Assembly: GCF_000226115.1 (NCBI RefSeq)
Contig: NC_016457.1
Coordinates: forward strand, 9,300,001-9,364,000
Direction of reading: 5' to 3'
Source: Thermothielavioides terrestris NRRL 8126
Taxonomy: Eukaryota > Ascomycota > Sordariomycetes > Sordariales > Chaetomiaceae
DNA: 64,000 nucleotides
The notes beneath the pieces were generated by a model. The model was not told where the DNA came from and did no database searches. It saw only the letters and a list, made by a program, of their open reading frames with translations. The translations under genes and the position numbers were made by a program. This document shows positions 11,946 through 23,267 of this stretch, piece by piece; the first letter of the stretch is position 1; the number at the start of each line of letters is the position of its first letter.

Positions 11946-12783
11946 ATGCAGCTCTCCCTCCTCGTCCTCTCCCTCGTGGCCGCTGTGCCCATGGCCAGCG
12001 CGTACCCGGTCAAGGCCGACACTCTCAACTGCCGCTCCGGCCCGGGCACCAGTTACAAGGTCATCAAGACCTACAAGAAGGGCACCGATCTCAAGATCAC
12101 CTGCCAGACGCCCGGCACCTCGGTCAACGGCGACAACCTGTGGGACAAGACCTCGGACGGCTGCTACGTGGCCGATTACTACGTCAAGACCGGCACCTCC
12201 GGCTACGTCACGGCCCATTGCGATGCCGGCAGCGGCAGCGGCAGCAGCGGCGGCGGCAACCTGCCAGGACTCAACTCGGTCCAGTCCTCGCACGCCCGGG
12301 CCATCATCGGCGAGGCGAAGAAGGAGGGCGTCGGCCGCCACGGCTGCGAGGCCGGCATCGCGACCGCGCTTGTCGAGGTACGTTGCATCCTAACATCAAC
12401 ACTTACTTGCCTTGACCCCACTGTCACCGCCAGAAAAAACCAAAACTAACACATCACCTCTTCCCCTCACACAGTCCAACATCCTGATCTACGCCAACAA
12501 GGCGGTCCCGGCCTCGCTCAAGTACCCGCACGACGCGGTGGGCTCGGACCACGACAGCGTCGGCATCTTCCAGCAGCGCGCCAAGTACTACCCCAACATC
12601 GCGGCCGACATGGACCCGGCGCGCTCGGCCGCCCAGTTCTTCGCCAAGATGAAGGGCATCAAGGGCTGGCAGAGCATGGCCGTCGGCACGCTCTGCCAGA
12701 AGGTCCAGGGCTCCGCGTACCCGGACCGCTATGCCAAGCGGGTCTCGGAGGCGACCAAGATTTGCCAGGCTGGTGGGTTGTAA
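11946..12783 (+). CDS. Secreted SH3b + lysozyme-like (muramidase type) enzyme
   Basis: Predicted 246-aa peptidoglycan hydrolase. Signal peptide at 1-19 (MQLSLLVLSLVAAVPMASA), then a bacterial-type SH3 wall-binding domain (about 20-90: LNCRSGPGTSYKVIKTY, LWDKTSDGCYVADYYVKTGT), a Gly/Ser linker, and a lysozyme-like catalytic domain (about 105-246: HARAIIGEAKKEGVGRHGC, ATALVESNILIY, DSVGIFQQR, GWQSMAVG, AYPDRYAKRV). Glu144 in ALVESN is the likely catalytic acid by analogy with bacterial lytic enzymes. It is the last codon of exon 1; the intron is 12378-12474 (GTACGT...CACACAG). I believe this matches the fungal SH3-muramidase group placed in CAZy family GH184. The same SH3b module recurs in the gene at 51428-52192. 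Confidence 0.85.
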
Positions 12784-13233
12784 CTTTAGGAACGGGGTGG
12801 TTGTCTCTTTCATAGCTGTTTTGTCTGTTCGGCATTTCACGGGCGGGTTGGTTTGCGTGTTTTGGTTTCTTGGGCTGAATTCTCACTTATCATTCTCTGT
12901 ACCCTTTTGCCGTCATTCTTTCGGGTAAATATCTTGGTCAGGGAAAATAGAGACTCATTTCTTGCCGGAATGAAAACCTTCACTGAGATGGGCCGATATG
13001 GATGGCATGGCCGTGACATACCCATCCTCGTGCCGGTGCCGATGACACTGTGCGCTGAAGGTCTCACTCTCTCAACCATCCCAATTCTTTCCACTTAACC
13101 ACATTGCAGCACTCGGCTTCCAACGCCTGTCCGTCCAACTCATCTCAGAAAGGCCACCCCTCGGCTTGCCAATGCCTCCCTCCTCTCAAATCGCCTGAGA
13201 GTACGGTTACGCGCCCGTGATATCGCCAACCAC
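12784..13233. other. Intergenic, 450 bp, between convergent genes
   Basis: 3' flanks of the muramidase-like gene and the DUF4419 gene. T-rich just after the stop codon; nothing else seen. Confidence 0.6.
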
Positions 13234-13589
13234 CTATGGAGCATCGGCCAACCCGCACGTCTCCCCTGTCATGAACCGCACGATACCGGCCTGAATCTGC
13301 TGCAATTCCTCTTCCACCAACGCCGACGAAGTAGCGTTATGGTCCTCCAGCGGCCCGTAGAGCATCCACCCGCTCAGCGGTCTCAGCGTCGCATGCTCCT
13401 GCTCCGCCTCCACAGCAGCCAGACTCACATTATCCCCGCTTCTCTCCAGCGCCTCCTTGTACCCGTCGGGCGGCCCGATCGTGATCTGCTTCCCCAGCGT
13501 CCCCGCGGCCACAAACGCGGGAAACTCCTTCACGCCGTCCCAGTCGCGCAGCACCAGCGGCGCCGTCGTATAGCCGACCGGCACCGTCG

Positions 13590-13594
13590 TCAGG
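13590..13594. repeat. Target site duplication, left copy (TCAGG)
   Basis: TCAGG directly abuts the left LTR and is repeated exactly at 20642-20646. Five bp is the usual Copia integrase spacing. Confidence 0.95.
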
Positions 13595-13796
13595 TGACAC
13601 GCTATAGCGAGCTGCGAGGTGTGGATGCAACGGTGGGATCGTAGTAGAGCATCGGAATACAAAGAGAGAGTGCGTTGTTTTCAGTACAAAGGAGAGCTAA
13701 AGACTGAACAGAGCGTGGTATATATATATCCAGGAGTGGGGAAGCCATAGCCAGTGCACTGTGCCAAGCTCTGAGCCCCTTACCCCTAACGTGACA
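13595..13796 (-). repeat. 3' LTR of the retrotransposon (202 bp)
   Basis: Minus strand starts TGTCACG and ends CGTGTCA. It differs from the other LTR at 11 of 202 sites by my count, all transitions. Both LTRs keep a TATATATATA box-like run. Confidence 0.93.
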
Positions 13797-14099
13797 CACC
13801 CCCCAGTTGTTCAATAAAGCGCCTAAATACGTATGAGTTGAACAACTGAACTACGAAAAACCAGAATATAGGAAATCCTTATAAATAGTAGGTTATATAG
13901 GAGTAGGTTATACAAGGCTATAAGAAATTCTAAAGCACGATTCTAGCTAATTAGAGCGCTTAGATCCAAGGGAGATATAAATTCTTGCCTATAGGAGCTT
14001 AAGCTTCTTTCTTCCTATATATATCCTCTTATTTACGTATATAGTAGCTACTACCACCACTATTCCTAGCTCCCTAGAGCGTATAAGACCACTATACCT

Positions 14100-15055
14100 T
14101 TATACTTCGACATCTTCTTAGACAAATTGCCTATACCTTCGCCTACCCCTTCAAAGGAGGGTGACAATGCCAAAGAGCTTATAGTAGAACCTACCACCCT
14201 ATATACCGCTTCTAAAGAGCTTGCTACGCCTTCTTCTAACTAGCGCTATAGTCCCCTAGTCGAGTAAGTTATATACTCTTCTTTCCAACAGTGTCACCTT
14301 AATATACCCTCTAGTTATATACTATAAATAACTATAGAGTATAAGATCCTATACCTAGGTTATATATACACTACTCTTATAGACTTCTACGATAGAACTT
14401 ACTATAACTATAATAGCTATAATATATACTACTAGCACTGTAAACGCTTTAACTATAGCTATAAACCGATCTTACCCACTACTATAGAGAAGGTATAAGC
14501 TTTGACTATGGCTATCAACGACTTCAACTAGAAGGTGAGTCTCTACTATCCGCTACTCTATATCCCCTATCTAACACTGTATAGGCTATAAAGAAGATTC
14601 GTCCTACGCTTCGTACACTCTTGAACAATCCCTAAGAGGTCGAGGAGGAGGGAGAGCAGGAGGATACGGATATAGCAAAGCCAATAAAGGAGTAGCCTTA
14701 GCAATAGGTATAGGAGGTCCCTATAGTCGCCTAGGGTAGAGCCCTAGATAACCCCCTTGGTTTTACGCCTATAGCGTTAATAGAGAGTAAGGCGTAGAAG
14801 GTGCTCTCTAAGTAGATAGAGAGCGACAAATTGGTTGATAACTAGGAACTAGAGTAGGTCGTTATATAGACAATAGAGCTAGTAGAGCGGTTGGAGATAT
14901 AGACGAGGATCCTTTGGCTTCGAGGAAAGGCGGTGATAACAAAGCTTATCAATCACTAGAATATATAGGGCAAGAGCATAGAACAGCAGTAGTAGATAGT
15001 CTTTACAAAGAAGATAGTTGACTCCTCTACTCTTTTTTTATCTAACGTATATCTT
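14100..15055 (+). pseudogene. Degenerate antisense frame inside the retrotransposon
   Basis: On the plus strand, opposite to gag-pol, two adjoining frames (14103-14629 and 14636-15055) read as low-stop protein if the frequent TAG/TAA codons are taken as damaged Gln codons. Readable pieces are YFDIFLDKLPIPSPTPSKEG, PLGFTPIALIESKA and GKAVITKLINH. The region around 14400-14440 holds Cys/His/Tyr spacings that could be the remains of a zinc finger. No family is recognised; it could be a captured gene or chance openness. Confidence 0.35.
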
Positions 15056-15299
15056 AAAGGTTTAATAAAGCGCGAAAGTGCTTGAACTTTTGCCTCGAGA
15101 GCTATTTCGTTAAACCGTCTATAGGCATCTACATAGTAAGGAGGTAGAGCACGTTAAACTACTTGTTCTAATACTTTTAACGAAGCTATATATTGTAAAT
15201 ATCTATATAGCGTAGGCAAATATTGATCCTTATATACTTTCCTACTATAAGCCGAATCGTTTACTGATTATTATAGAAGATCCTCTAAGGCTCTCTAAT

Positions 15300-18200
15300 C
15301 TCGAATACAAGGTCCCTAAATAAGCGCTTTAGGGCGATTGTCTTAGCTATAGTAAGCAATAGAGCTTTCAACTCTGCTTTAGTAGAAGATATAGTAACGA
15401 TATCTTACTGTATAGCCTTCTAAGAGATCAACCCTCTAAAGAGCATTATAATATAGCTCTACAAAGAGTATTATATATCTAGATCATCGCTATATAATAC
15501 ATTGGATATAATCTAGAGCACCTAGTAAATGCCTTTACCCCTATACTATATACTAAGGAAATGTATAGTATATAGATACTAAATAACTCATTTCGCTACT
15601 TTAATATACTCTAGTCCTAGATTCGTTAGGAACTAGGAGAGCTTTATAGCTACGAACGCGACGTCTAGTCAGATTATAACTACAGAGTAGAGGATCGAAT
15701 CTATAAGCTCTTAGTATAGTTTGACCTACTTAGGGGACGCCTCTCCTTTGAACTTACAAAGCTCTTCTACGAAAAGAGGGATAGCTAGAGCACTTGTGAT
15801 GTCGAAGAGACTATACTTCTTCGCGATCTTCTCGATATACTAGTCGTATATAAGCTAGATCTTATACGCTCTACGGTTATAGATAACCCTAATCCTAAGG
15901 AAGTGCTCGATATCGCCCTACTCATATACCTTGTACTTTGCTTTAATACCCTTTATAATACGCTCTATAGCTATAGTATTATCTCGATAGTAAACTACTA
16001 AGAAGTCGTCGATATAGAAGATAAGGATTATCTTCTTCTTAGGGTTAAGGAATAGGCAAGGTTCTTCTATAGAAGGTTGTAAACTAAGCTTTTTAAGAGC
16101 ATTGTAGAACTTATTGTACTATAGGAGTAGCGAGTCCTTTAGCCTATAGAGAGCCTTTAAAAGCTCTATATAGATCCCTAGTTTCTTAAATCTATTTAGA
16201 AGCTTATAAGTTACCTACTTTATATCTAGCCTCCTTATATTCAAGAACGTCTGCTTAACATCGAACTACTTTACTTTAAGGTCGAAGTATATTGTAAACG
16301 CTATAATAGTGTAAAAAGAGCGTATAGCGAGGGTAGTTATATATATATTTATAATATTGATAGTGTCTTGTAAATCGCCTTATATATAGATATGTACTTT
16401 ATACTTCTTAAGGTTACTATCCTTATTAAACTTATAGTCGAATACCTATTTCAAAGGCAGAGGCTACGTTTTCGTATACTCTCGCTTAATCTCTCGCTAT
16501 ATTCCTTTGCTCGTTAGATTATAGATCTCCTTGTATATAGCTACCTTAAACTCCTTCCTATACTCGTAGTTCTCCAAGTCTCTCTAGCTCTTTAGGAGAG
16601 GGGGGAGCTCGATATTATAACGTATCGTTGGCATCTAGCTAGTAGTAGTAGTAAACATTGTATACAAGGTTTAAAACGACTCTAGGAAAAGCGTCTCAAT
16701 ACCCTCCTAAGACGTAGGGAAAAGCGTCTCGTTGCTATTATAGGCTTCCTAAGGAGCAGGATCTAGGTAATTAGTCTAGAACCTCAACCCTAGGTTCTCC
16801 TATATTTCCGACGACCCAATAAAGAAAATGTATATACGCTCTAAAGCTATACTTAGAGCTATATTCTTATATACTTTCGTAGAAGGCTTCTAAATTCGTA
16901 TACTCCTTCTTATAGGTATAAGGGGCTCTTTAGGTTTATATCGTAGTTTTAATATATTTAGTGCTAGTTTATTGGTCGAAGGTTATATTTATAAAGCTTC
17001 GTACCCTATAGGCTAAGCTTCCTACTTCGCTATATGTTCCACTATATTATAGAACATATTCTCTTCCTCACTTTATAGAGCTAGAGGCTCTATAGGCGGA
17101 GATGCCTTATAGTCGCTTTATAGAGCTAAGTGCTCTATAGGCGAAGAAGCCTTATATTCGCTTTATAGAGCTAGGTACTCTATAGGCGAAGAAGCCTTAT
17201 ATTCGCTTTGTAGAGCTAGATGCTCTATAGGCGGAGAAGCCTCACGTTCGCTCCTAGGGGCAGCGCCTTATAGGACGGCCACTGCCGGCCCAAGGTCCCT
17301 AGATACTCTACTAGTCTCTAGAAGAGCACTAGAATTATCGACTAGACCTCTATTTCTATTATCACTTCCGTTTACAAGCTCTTTCTATAGCTAAGCCTAT
17401 AGTTTTAATAACATCTTAGGGGTTAAAAGTCTACCCTACGCCTACACTTCCTCTACCCCTAAGTCTTGACCTAGTAGTATACTCTCGTACTTAGGAACCG
17501 TAATAGTGATAGACTCTAGCGTTAGTCCTCTATACTTGAGTTCGTAGAGCGTTCAAAGAATCGACCTAGCGTCCTAGGTCTCTTCAACCCCCTCGTCTAG
17601 GTGCTCTACTATATCCTTGACAATAGTAACTTCGTGAACTAGAAGCTCTTCCTTACCTAGATAGTAAAAGGTCCTCTTGTTAAACGTTATATTCCTTATT
17701 ATAATGACCTTGTCGAGCTTAGGCACCTAGATATAGTAAATATTAGATACTCTATACCCAACTAGGTACTCGATTCGCCTATATAGCTATACTTTGAATT
17801 CTCTCTTCCAATACCTAGCCTTATACTCTTTATCTAAAGGGTATACTCTACAACTATATACGAAGATCCTAGACTAGTCGAAGCGTAGATCCGCTATTAG
17901 CGTTTAGTAGAAGGTCGGTTTCTACTAACGAAAGTAGTTCTTAAACTAGGAGTAGAGTACTTCGTTAAAGCTCTAAAGACTATAAGTATAGCTAGGCGAA
18001 ATAGTATATAAGAAGGCTACTACCTTTATACCCTCTAGCTAGAGCTTTATAGATAGGTTTATATTAGTAAGTATCTTTATACTCTTTAGCTATAAGACTT
18101 GTTCTATATACTTTAATATTCTATTTAGCTATAGTATATATATTAGTATAAGCTCTAAGTCAATTCCTTCGTTATATACCTAGAGCTAGTAAGTTGTTAG

Positions 18201-20350
18201 TTAGCAATCTTCTAGTACAATGACTCCTATATCGTTGTCCTAGCAGATCTTATAGACGTTGAGTCCCTACTACCGTTTAACCTAGCGTTCGAAAGCTCTA
18301 ATAGTATTAAAGAGCTTAGTTTAACCCTTGTTAGAGAGTATAAAAGCCTAGATCCGTCCACTAAATTCGTCCTTAATCGTAAAGAGGTATTAAGATCTAT
18401 TAAACTTAGAAGAGAATAAGAAGAGGTCCTAGGAGATATACTAAAATAGCTACAAAGCGCGATGCTCTATCTTATAAAGCATATTATACTCCCTAATATA
18501 TAATAGAGTATATACCTTATATTCGATCGTCGATATTCCTTGGATCTTAACGTTCTTTGTACTCTACGCCAATGCCTAAAGAGCTCTCTAACCTAGATAT
18601 CTAGATCTCTTATACTAGAGCTCCTTAGTATCTTCTCTCTCTTAAGGCGTATATAACGTATATAACCTTGTATTATCCTTATAAACAACTATATTCATTG
18701 TTACTAGGCTTATAAAGCTCTATAAAGGTTAGAGAGTATAAAAGTAAAAGAAAAGGTTCTTCGATTTAAGAAAAACTATATTAAACTTATAAACCAATTG
18801 CTTAACCTTTATACTCTTTTTAAACGTTCTATACTATAGAGAGTAGTCTAGACCTAAATACTAGATACTAGCTATATATAGAGCGGTCTTCGATATAATA
18901 TTGGTATAAAAGCCCTCTATTATAGCAACGTTCTTTAAATAGAGGTCTATAGTTCCTTTCCCCTACTCTCTATCTAATACTCCTTTTATAATATACTCTC
19001 CTCTTCTTAAAATAGGAAAAATAGTAGTACCTACTTCTATATAGTCACTATCTCTTAATAGTATAAAGGTACTAAGAACTAGAAGCTTCTTATCGTTAAT
19101 AATATATAAAGCAGTATAGTTGTTAAAGAGAATACTCTAAAAGAGCTAGTAGGTAATAGTAGTTAAGAATATAAGTAGGTAGTAAGCTCCCTCGCCTAGG
19201 AGGCTTAGGTCAATGACAGTATAGACGACCTTATTAAGAGAAGCTAACCTAGAGTTCCTCTACTCTATAGAGCTAGAGCTATACCGCTTTTAAAGGCTTT
19301 CCTAAAGGGAATTCTACTTTAGTTTGTTAAAGCGCTCCCTAATCTCGGTAATCTATACTTCTAAAAGCTTATAGCAGCCCTTCTCTACCCTAGTAATTAC
19401 CATCTAGAGAAACCAATACTCTACTAGCTTCTATCTATATTTACTATTAGCCTTATAAAGGTATAAGTAGAGCCTCGAGCTATAAGAGCCTATACTATCT
19501 ATAGAACCATTGCCTTAAGCTACTCCTAAAGAGGTAAATACGCTATAGCTAAGCCCCTTAGTAGCGGTATTGTCGATCTAAATACCAAGGTAAACGTCTA
19601 GCTCTTCAAGAATAGGAATTAGGCGCCTCTAGGCCTTAAGTGCCTTGATCTTAGAGAGCTAGTAACGAGCCTAGTCCAAGGCGATCCGGTGACCAACCGC
19701 CTCGATAAGGTATTTAGATGCTTTAGGTCCAACTACTTCGGGGATGTCGAAGCTCTTTGTATATAAATACACCTTGTTCTAAGAGTAGTACTACTTATAT
19801 AGATTAATACTTACTCTATACACCTTTTATAGTACTATTATATATTGTCGAGTAGCTAAATCTTCAACGAAAGTATTGAAGGGCGTAAGCTATTTATAGA
19901 GCTTGCAAATAAGAGCTTAGGGACTACTAAGTCTAGCGTTTAAAATAACGATATATATAGCATTAAGTAGAGGTCGATAAATAGAGCGTATAATCTACTA
20001 GAGGATAAACGAATATAACTTTATCCTACTCTCCTAGATAGCTATAAGTATAAGGTATTCCTTATATATAGCTTTAAACTTAGTAGCAACCTCTTGTTCA
20101 GTAGGAGCTAGGGCTTAGCCTATAAGGATATCCAATTCCTTAGTACGCTTCTTACGAAGCTCTTCGACTACCTTATCCTCCAAAGGAATTTTTAGTCGTT
20201 TATCTTAAGGCTCGTCGAGAATATCTAGATTATATTCGTCCTAGATGCCATTGCTTATAACTATAAGCTTAAGCTCTATAAACCACTTGGTCCAATCTAC
20301 GTAGGACTAGAGCGTAATGATTAAGCTACTCTCGGTAGTCGTTATATTAA
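15300..20350 (-). pseudogene. Copia gag-pol remnant
   Basis: Gag is readable from about 20348 to 19990 (motifs DWTKWFIELKLIVISNG, VVEELRKKRTKELDILIG). The integrase area near 18150-18260 keeps a damaged D-N...EGIDLE pattern. RT has FYIDDFLVVY at about 15990-16020 (the YVDD box, codons at 16002-16019) and an upstream YKFNKDSNLKKYKVHI block near 16.4 kb. RNase H keeps VTISSTKAELKAL at 15361-15398. Numerous stops prevent expression. Recognition rests on motif order and the YxDD and SSTxAE boxes. Confidence 0.88.
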
Positions 20351-20439
20351 GGTGTAGAACATAAGAAAAGGAGAGAGAGAGAGAGAGCTTACTATAGGTT
20401 ACTAGCTATATACAATTATAGAGCGCCTAGGCTTATAAC

Positions 20440-20641
20440 TAACACGCTATAGCGAGCTACGAGGTGTAGATGCAACGGTAGGATCGTAGTAGAGTATTGG
20501 AATACAAAGAGAGAGTACGTTGTTTTCAGTACAAAGGAGAGCTAAAGACTGAACAGAGCGTGGTATATATATATCCAGGAGTGGGGAAGCCATGGCCAGT
20601 GCGCTATGCCAAGCTCTGAGCCCCTTACCCCTGACGTGACA
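20440..20641 (-). repeat. 5' LTR of the retrotransposon (202 bp)
   Basis: In element orientation it starts TGTCACG and ends CGTGTTA, the terminal CA changed to TA. Seven of its eleven differences from the other LTR fall in the half facing the element interior, and there this copy always carries A or T. Confidence 0.93.
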
Positions 20642-20646
20642 TCAGG
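20642..20646. repeat. Target site duplication, right copy (TCAGG)
   Basis: Exact copy of 13590-13594, abutting the right LTR. Confidence 0.95.
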
Positions 20647-21594
20647 TCCAGCATGGGATACTCGACGCCGTCCAGCACCAGCGCGTCCCTGCGGCCGGTC
20701 GGCCGGCCAAACGCGCCTCCGTCACCATTCCAGTAGTAAAACCCGCCGATCCAGCCGGTCAGGTACACGGGCGGTTCGCCGCACACATGGGCCGCCCTTG
20801 CCGAAACGATCTGGTTCCAGAAGCGGCGGGTGTCCTCGGCGTCCGGGTCGTCGAAGCTGGCGACGAACCGGCGCAGGATCGGCCGCAGCCGGGCGGCGTA
20901 CGCGGCCGGCTCGTCGCCGAAGGCGGGCAGCCGGTCCAGCTTGGCCAGCAGCGCGGCCCAGTCGGCGCGCGTGCCGAGCAGCGTGACCGACGGCAGGCCG
21001 CAGACCAGCTTGGCGACGTACTTGAAGTAGGCCTTGGCCAGGCCCATGAGCAGCACGGCGGCGGTGAGCGCGTCGGCGCGGGTGGAGGTGCTGAAGGACG
21101 GGACCAGCCAGTCGAGCAGCCAGGCGGGCTTGACGTGGGCCTGGATGGCGGCCGCGAAGTCGGTGAGTATCGCCGGCCAGCTGACGTCCTCGACGTAGAT
21201 CTCGGTGCGGTTGGTGGAGTCGGTGAAGAGGGGCCGCACGTCGGCCGAGTGCGAGAGCATGTAGAAGTTGAGCTGCACCAGGATCGTGAACCAGACCTCG
21301 TCCGGGCGCACGACCAGGTGCAGGTGCTCGCCCCAGGCCTGGATCGCGCCGCGGATGAAGGAGTCGCCTGACGGGTAGAGGCCAGGGGCGGAGGTCAGGT
21401 TGGTGGCGGCGAGGGACGACTCGATCACCTTGGGCGGTGTTGTTGAGGAATTCGTTGGGGGCCGACTGCCGGAAGAAGGCGTCGGCGGATGTGACGGGGG
21501 CGGGGCCGTTGTAGGGCTTGGGGTCGCCGCCGCCGGGGATGATGACGACGGCGGCAGAGGCCGTGAAAGCCAGAAGTGCGGCTGAGAGCAGCAT

Positions 21595-22131
21595 CTCAGG
21601 GGTAGTCGGGTCTTTGGCATGCGGGAGCTGTCCTGTCCGTGTTCATGTCCGGCAACTCCAGCCAGCACCAGTGGTTGAGGCGGACATCTTTCCTTCCTCT
21701 TTTATCGCCGCCCACCTCGGATCCAAGGATCGGAGGTAAGAGGCTTGGGTTACAAAGATCAAAAGTTGTGTGGCCAAATGAAGATGCCTAGAATTGGTTC
21801 TTCATCTGGGTAATTCCTGCTGATTGCCGAGCTGGCTCAGCGGATCATCCTCGCCCGCTGCAATGGACGGGCAGGTCAAATACCCGGCATACGCACCACA
21901 CCTGAGTACGGCACTATGGTGATTTCCAGGCCGCGATGCGGGGAATGCCTAAGCCGTCTATTTTTGTGAAGTCTCCAGCATTTCAATTCTTATACCGTTT
22001 GCCGGGCGGGGTCTGGGGCCCTGTGTTGCCCTCAGGCAAGGCGGCGTTGCATGATGCAAGTCGGTTCTCGCCGGCTTGACGCCTTCCAAAGAGCTGTGTG
22101 AGAGACGGGAAGAAGGCAAAACTCATGGCAT

Positions 22132-22163
<32 letters not shown>

Positions 22164-22412
22164 AGACATCTTAGACGAATGATTCTCACATAGACAAACA
22201 ACTCAACAAACGAAATAATCGCAATAATCATGTCTAGGTAGCCATCCATGCCTCCATCCAGGGCCTGCGCTTACCCGGGCCCCGCAAGACAACCAATTCT
22301 CTATTTCTCATCTCCCCTCATCAATACCGCTATCGAAGCCGAACCCCCCATCCGACTCCCGAACCAATCCAGCCCGAAACTGCCCTCCACACCTCCTCAT
22401 ACGCACCTACAC
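21595..22412. other. Intergenic, about 820 bp
   Basis: Promoter side of the DUF4419 gene and 3' side of the small Cys-tail gene. It contains a 30-nt T run (listed separately); no coding frame seen. Confidence 0.6.
22133..22162 (+). repeat. 30-nt poly(T) run
   Basis: Uninterrupted T on the plus strand. No recognisable element body adjoins it. Confidence 0.85.
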
Positions 22413-22781
22413 TCAAATGATGCAGCAATCGCACGGCAACGGTCAGGGAACGCAGAAGCAGAACCGGCCGGGGCACATCTCGCTGCGGCCGCCGCGCAGG
22501 CCCAGCTGCGACGGCGTGCTCTCGGCGTGTGGTTGCTGCGGATCTGTTTGCCATACAGTCACCTCGCATTAGCCTCCTTGCTCGTTTGCTTCGGGCGGTT
22601 GCAGGGGAGGGGGAGAGGCTGGTTGGCATGTAACGATACGGAGAACAGATAGGACATGGCATGACATACTCATCGGCTGCGCGGCGGGCGGCTGGGTGGT
22701 CTGCAGATGGTGCTGCCGGACCGGCTGGGGAGGCTGCACGCCGCAGGCGTCCGGGTGGGGTGGCGATGGTTGGCTTGCCAT
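22413..22781 (-). CDS. Small Pro/Gln-rich protein with Cys-rich tail interrupted by TGA
   Basis: Start at 22781 (MASQPSPPHPDACGVQPPQ). Exon 1 ends at 22670, the intron is 22544-22669 (GTATGT...AACAG) and exon 2 reads ...NPQQPHAESTPSQLG and RSEMCPGRFCFCVP. An in-frame TGA follows at 22445-22443, then PLPCDCCII and a second TGA at 22415-22413. The Cys spacing continues across the first TGA, so the 70-residue product may be a truncated or read-through form of a 79-80-residue protein. Small fungal proteins with Pro-rich bodies and such palmitoylation-like Cys tails are familiar, but I cannot name this family. The TGA could come from CGA, TGC or TGG, or be a base error. Confidence 0.6.
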
Positions 22782-23267
22782 GGTGCTGACTGTTGTCGGT
22801 GTGTCGATGGGTGCGGGGAGATGCAGAGAATTGATGATGAAGCGGAAGAGCACGGTGTTGTCGAAGTGAAGATCTTCGAAGCCTCAGACACTGAACGGAG
22901 CGGTGTGCTTATATCAGATCAGGCACATTCAGCGCGTTGTCGGGGAGAAAACGGGGGTTCCTGGCTCGGCGCTGACGTGTCGAGCCCTCCTGGAGTCCTT
23001 GGCGGCGGTGGCCACGATGTATGACGTCAAGCCAAGCGGGCTGTGTAGTGTAAGTGATCGGACCAGCAAACGGCCAAGCTTTATCAGGCATTCTCTTCCT
23101 CAGTGTTACACTACGAAAGTGCGCTTGGGCACACCACAGTAATTACGGCTGGCGCGTGAGGGGACGGAGAAGCAAAGAACGGAGATTTAGCTCAGAAACG
23201 AACTCAACAAACGCGTAGACCGTCATGACTCTCCATTTTGGCTCGCTACAGTGTATGGTCTTTATCT
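22782..23267. other. Intergenic, about 490 bp
   Basis: Promoter of the Cys-tail gene and 3' flank of GTP cyclohydrolase. Nothing distinctive seen. Confidence 0.6.

Larger units (their letters stand above)
13595..20641 (-). mobile_element. Ty1/Copia-type LTR retrotransposon, RIP-damaged
   Basis: A 7,047-bp AT-rich island between 202-bp LTRs, flanked by TCAGG. Coding order on the minus strand is gag (about 20.35 kb), integrase (about 18.2 kb), reverse transcriptase (about 16.0-16.5 kb) and RNase H (about 15.4 kb), the Copia order (IN before RT). Next to the left LTR the minus strand has a purine tract (CTGGGGGG) in the polypurine position. Many in-frame TAG/TAA codons sit where Gln would be expected. 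It is long for Copia: about 1.3 kb between pol and the 3' LTR carries an antisense frame. Confidence 0.93.
13234..21594 (-). pseudogene. DUF4419-family secreted protein gene, broken by a retrotransposon
   Basis: Host gene in two pieces: 5' part 21594-20642 and 3' part 13594-13234. It starts with a signal peptide (MLLSAALLAFTASA) and carries the DUF4419 pattern (GAIQAWGEHLHLVVRPDEVW, ILVQLNFYMLSHSADVRPLF, YLTGWIGGFYYWNG, PLSGWMLYG). Removing 13595-20641 plus one TSD copy joins ...VEYPMLDL directly to TTVPVGYTTAPLVLRDWD in frame. A second lesion near 21440 shifts the frame between EFLNNTA and PKVIESSLAATN with no intron signal, so the gene looks dead twice over unless that is a sequencing error. 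The function of the family is unknown to me. Confidence 0.85.

Noticed and set aside
13800..20440. TAG codons in the element as evidence of stop-codon reassignment
   Set aside because: They occur on both strands and only in the AT-rich element; RIP-type C-to-T change of CAG explains them, and host genes use TAG as a normal stop.
22133..22162. Poly(T) run as the tail of a retroposed gene or LINE
   Set aside because: No element body, target duplication or processed gene found beside it.
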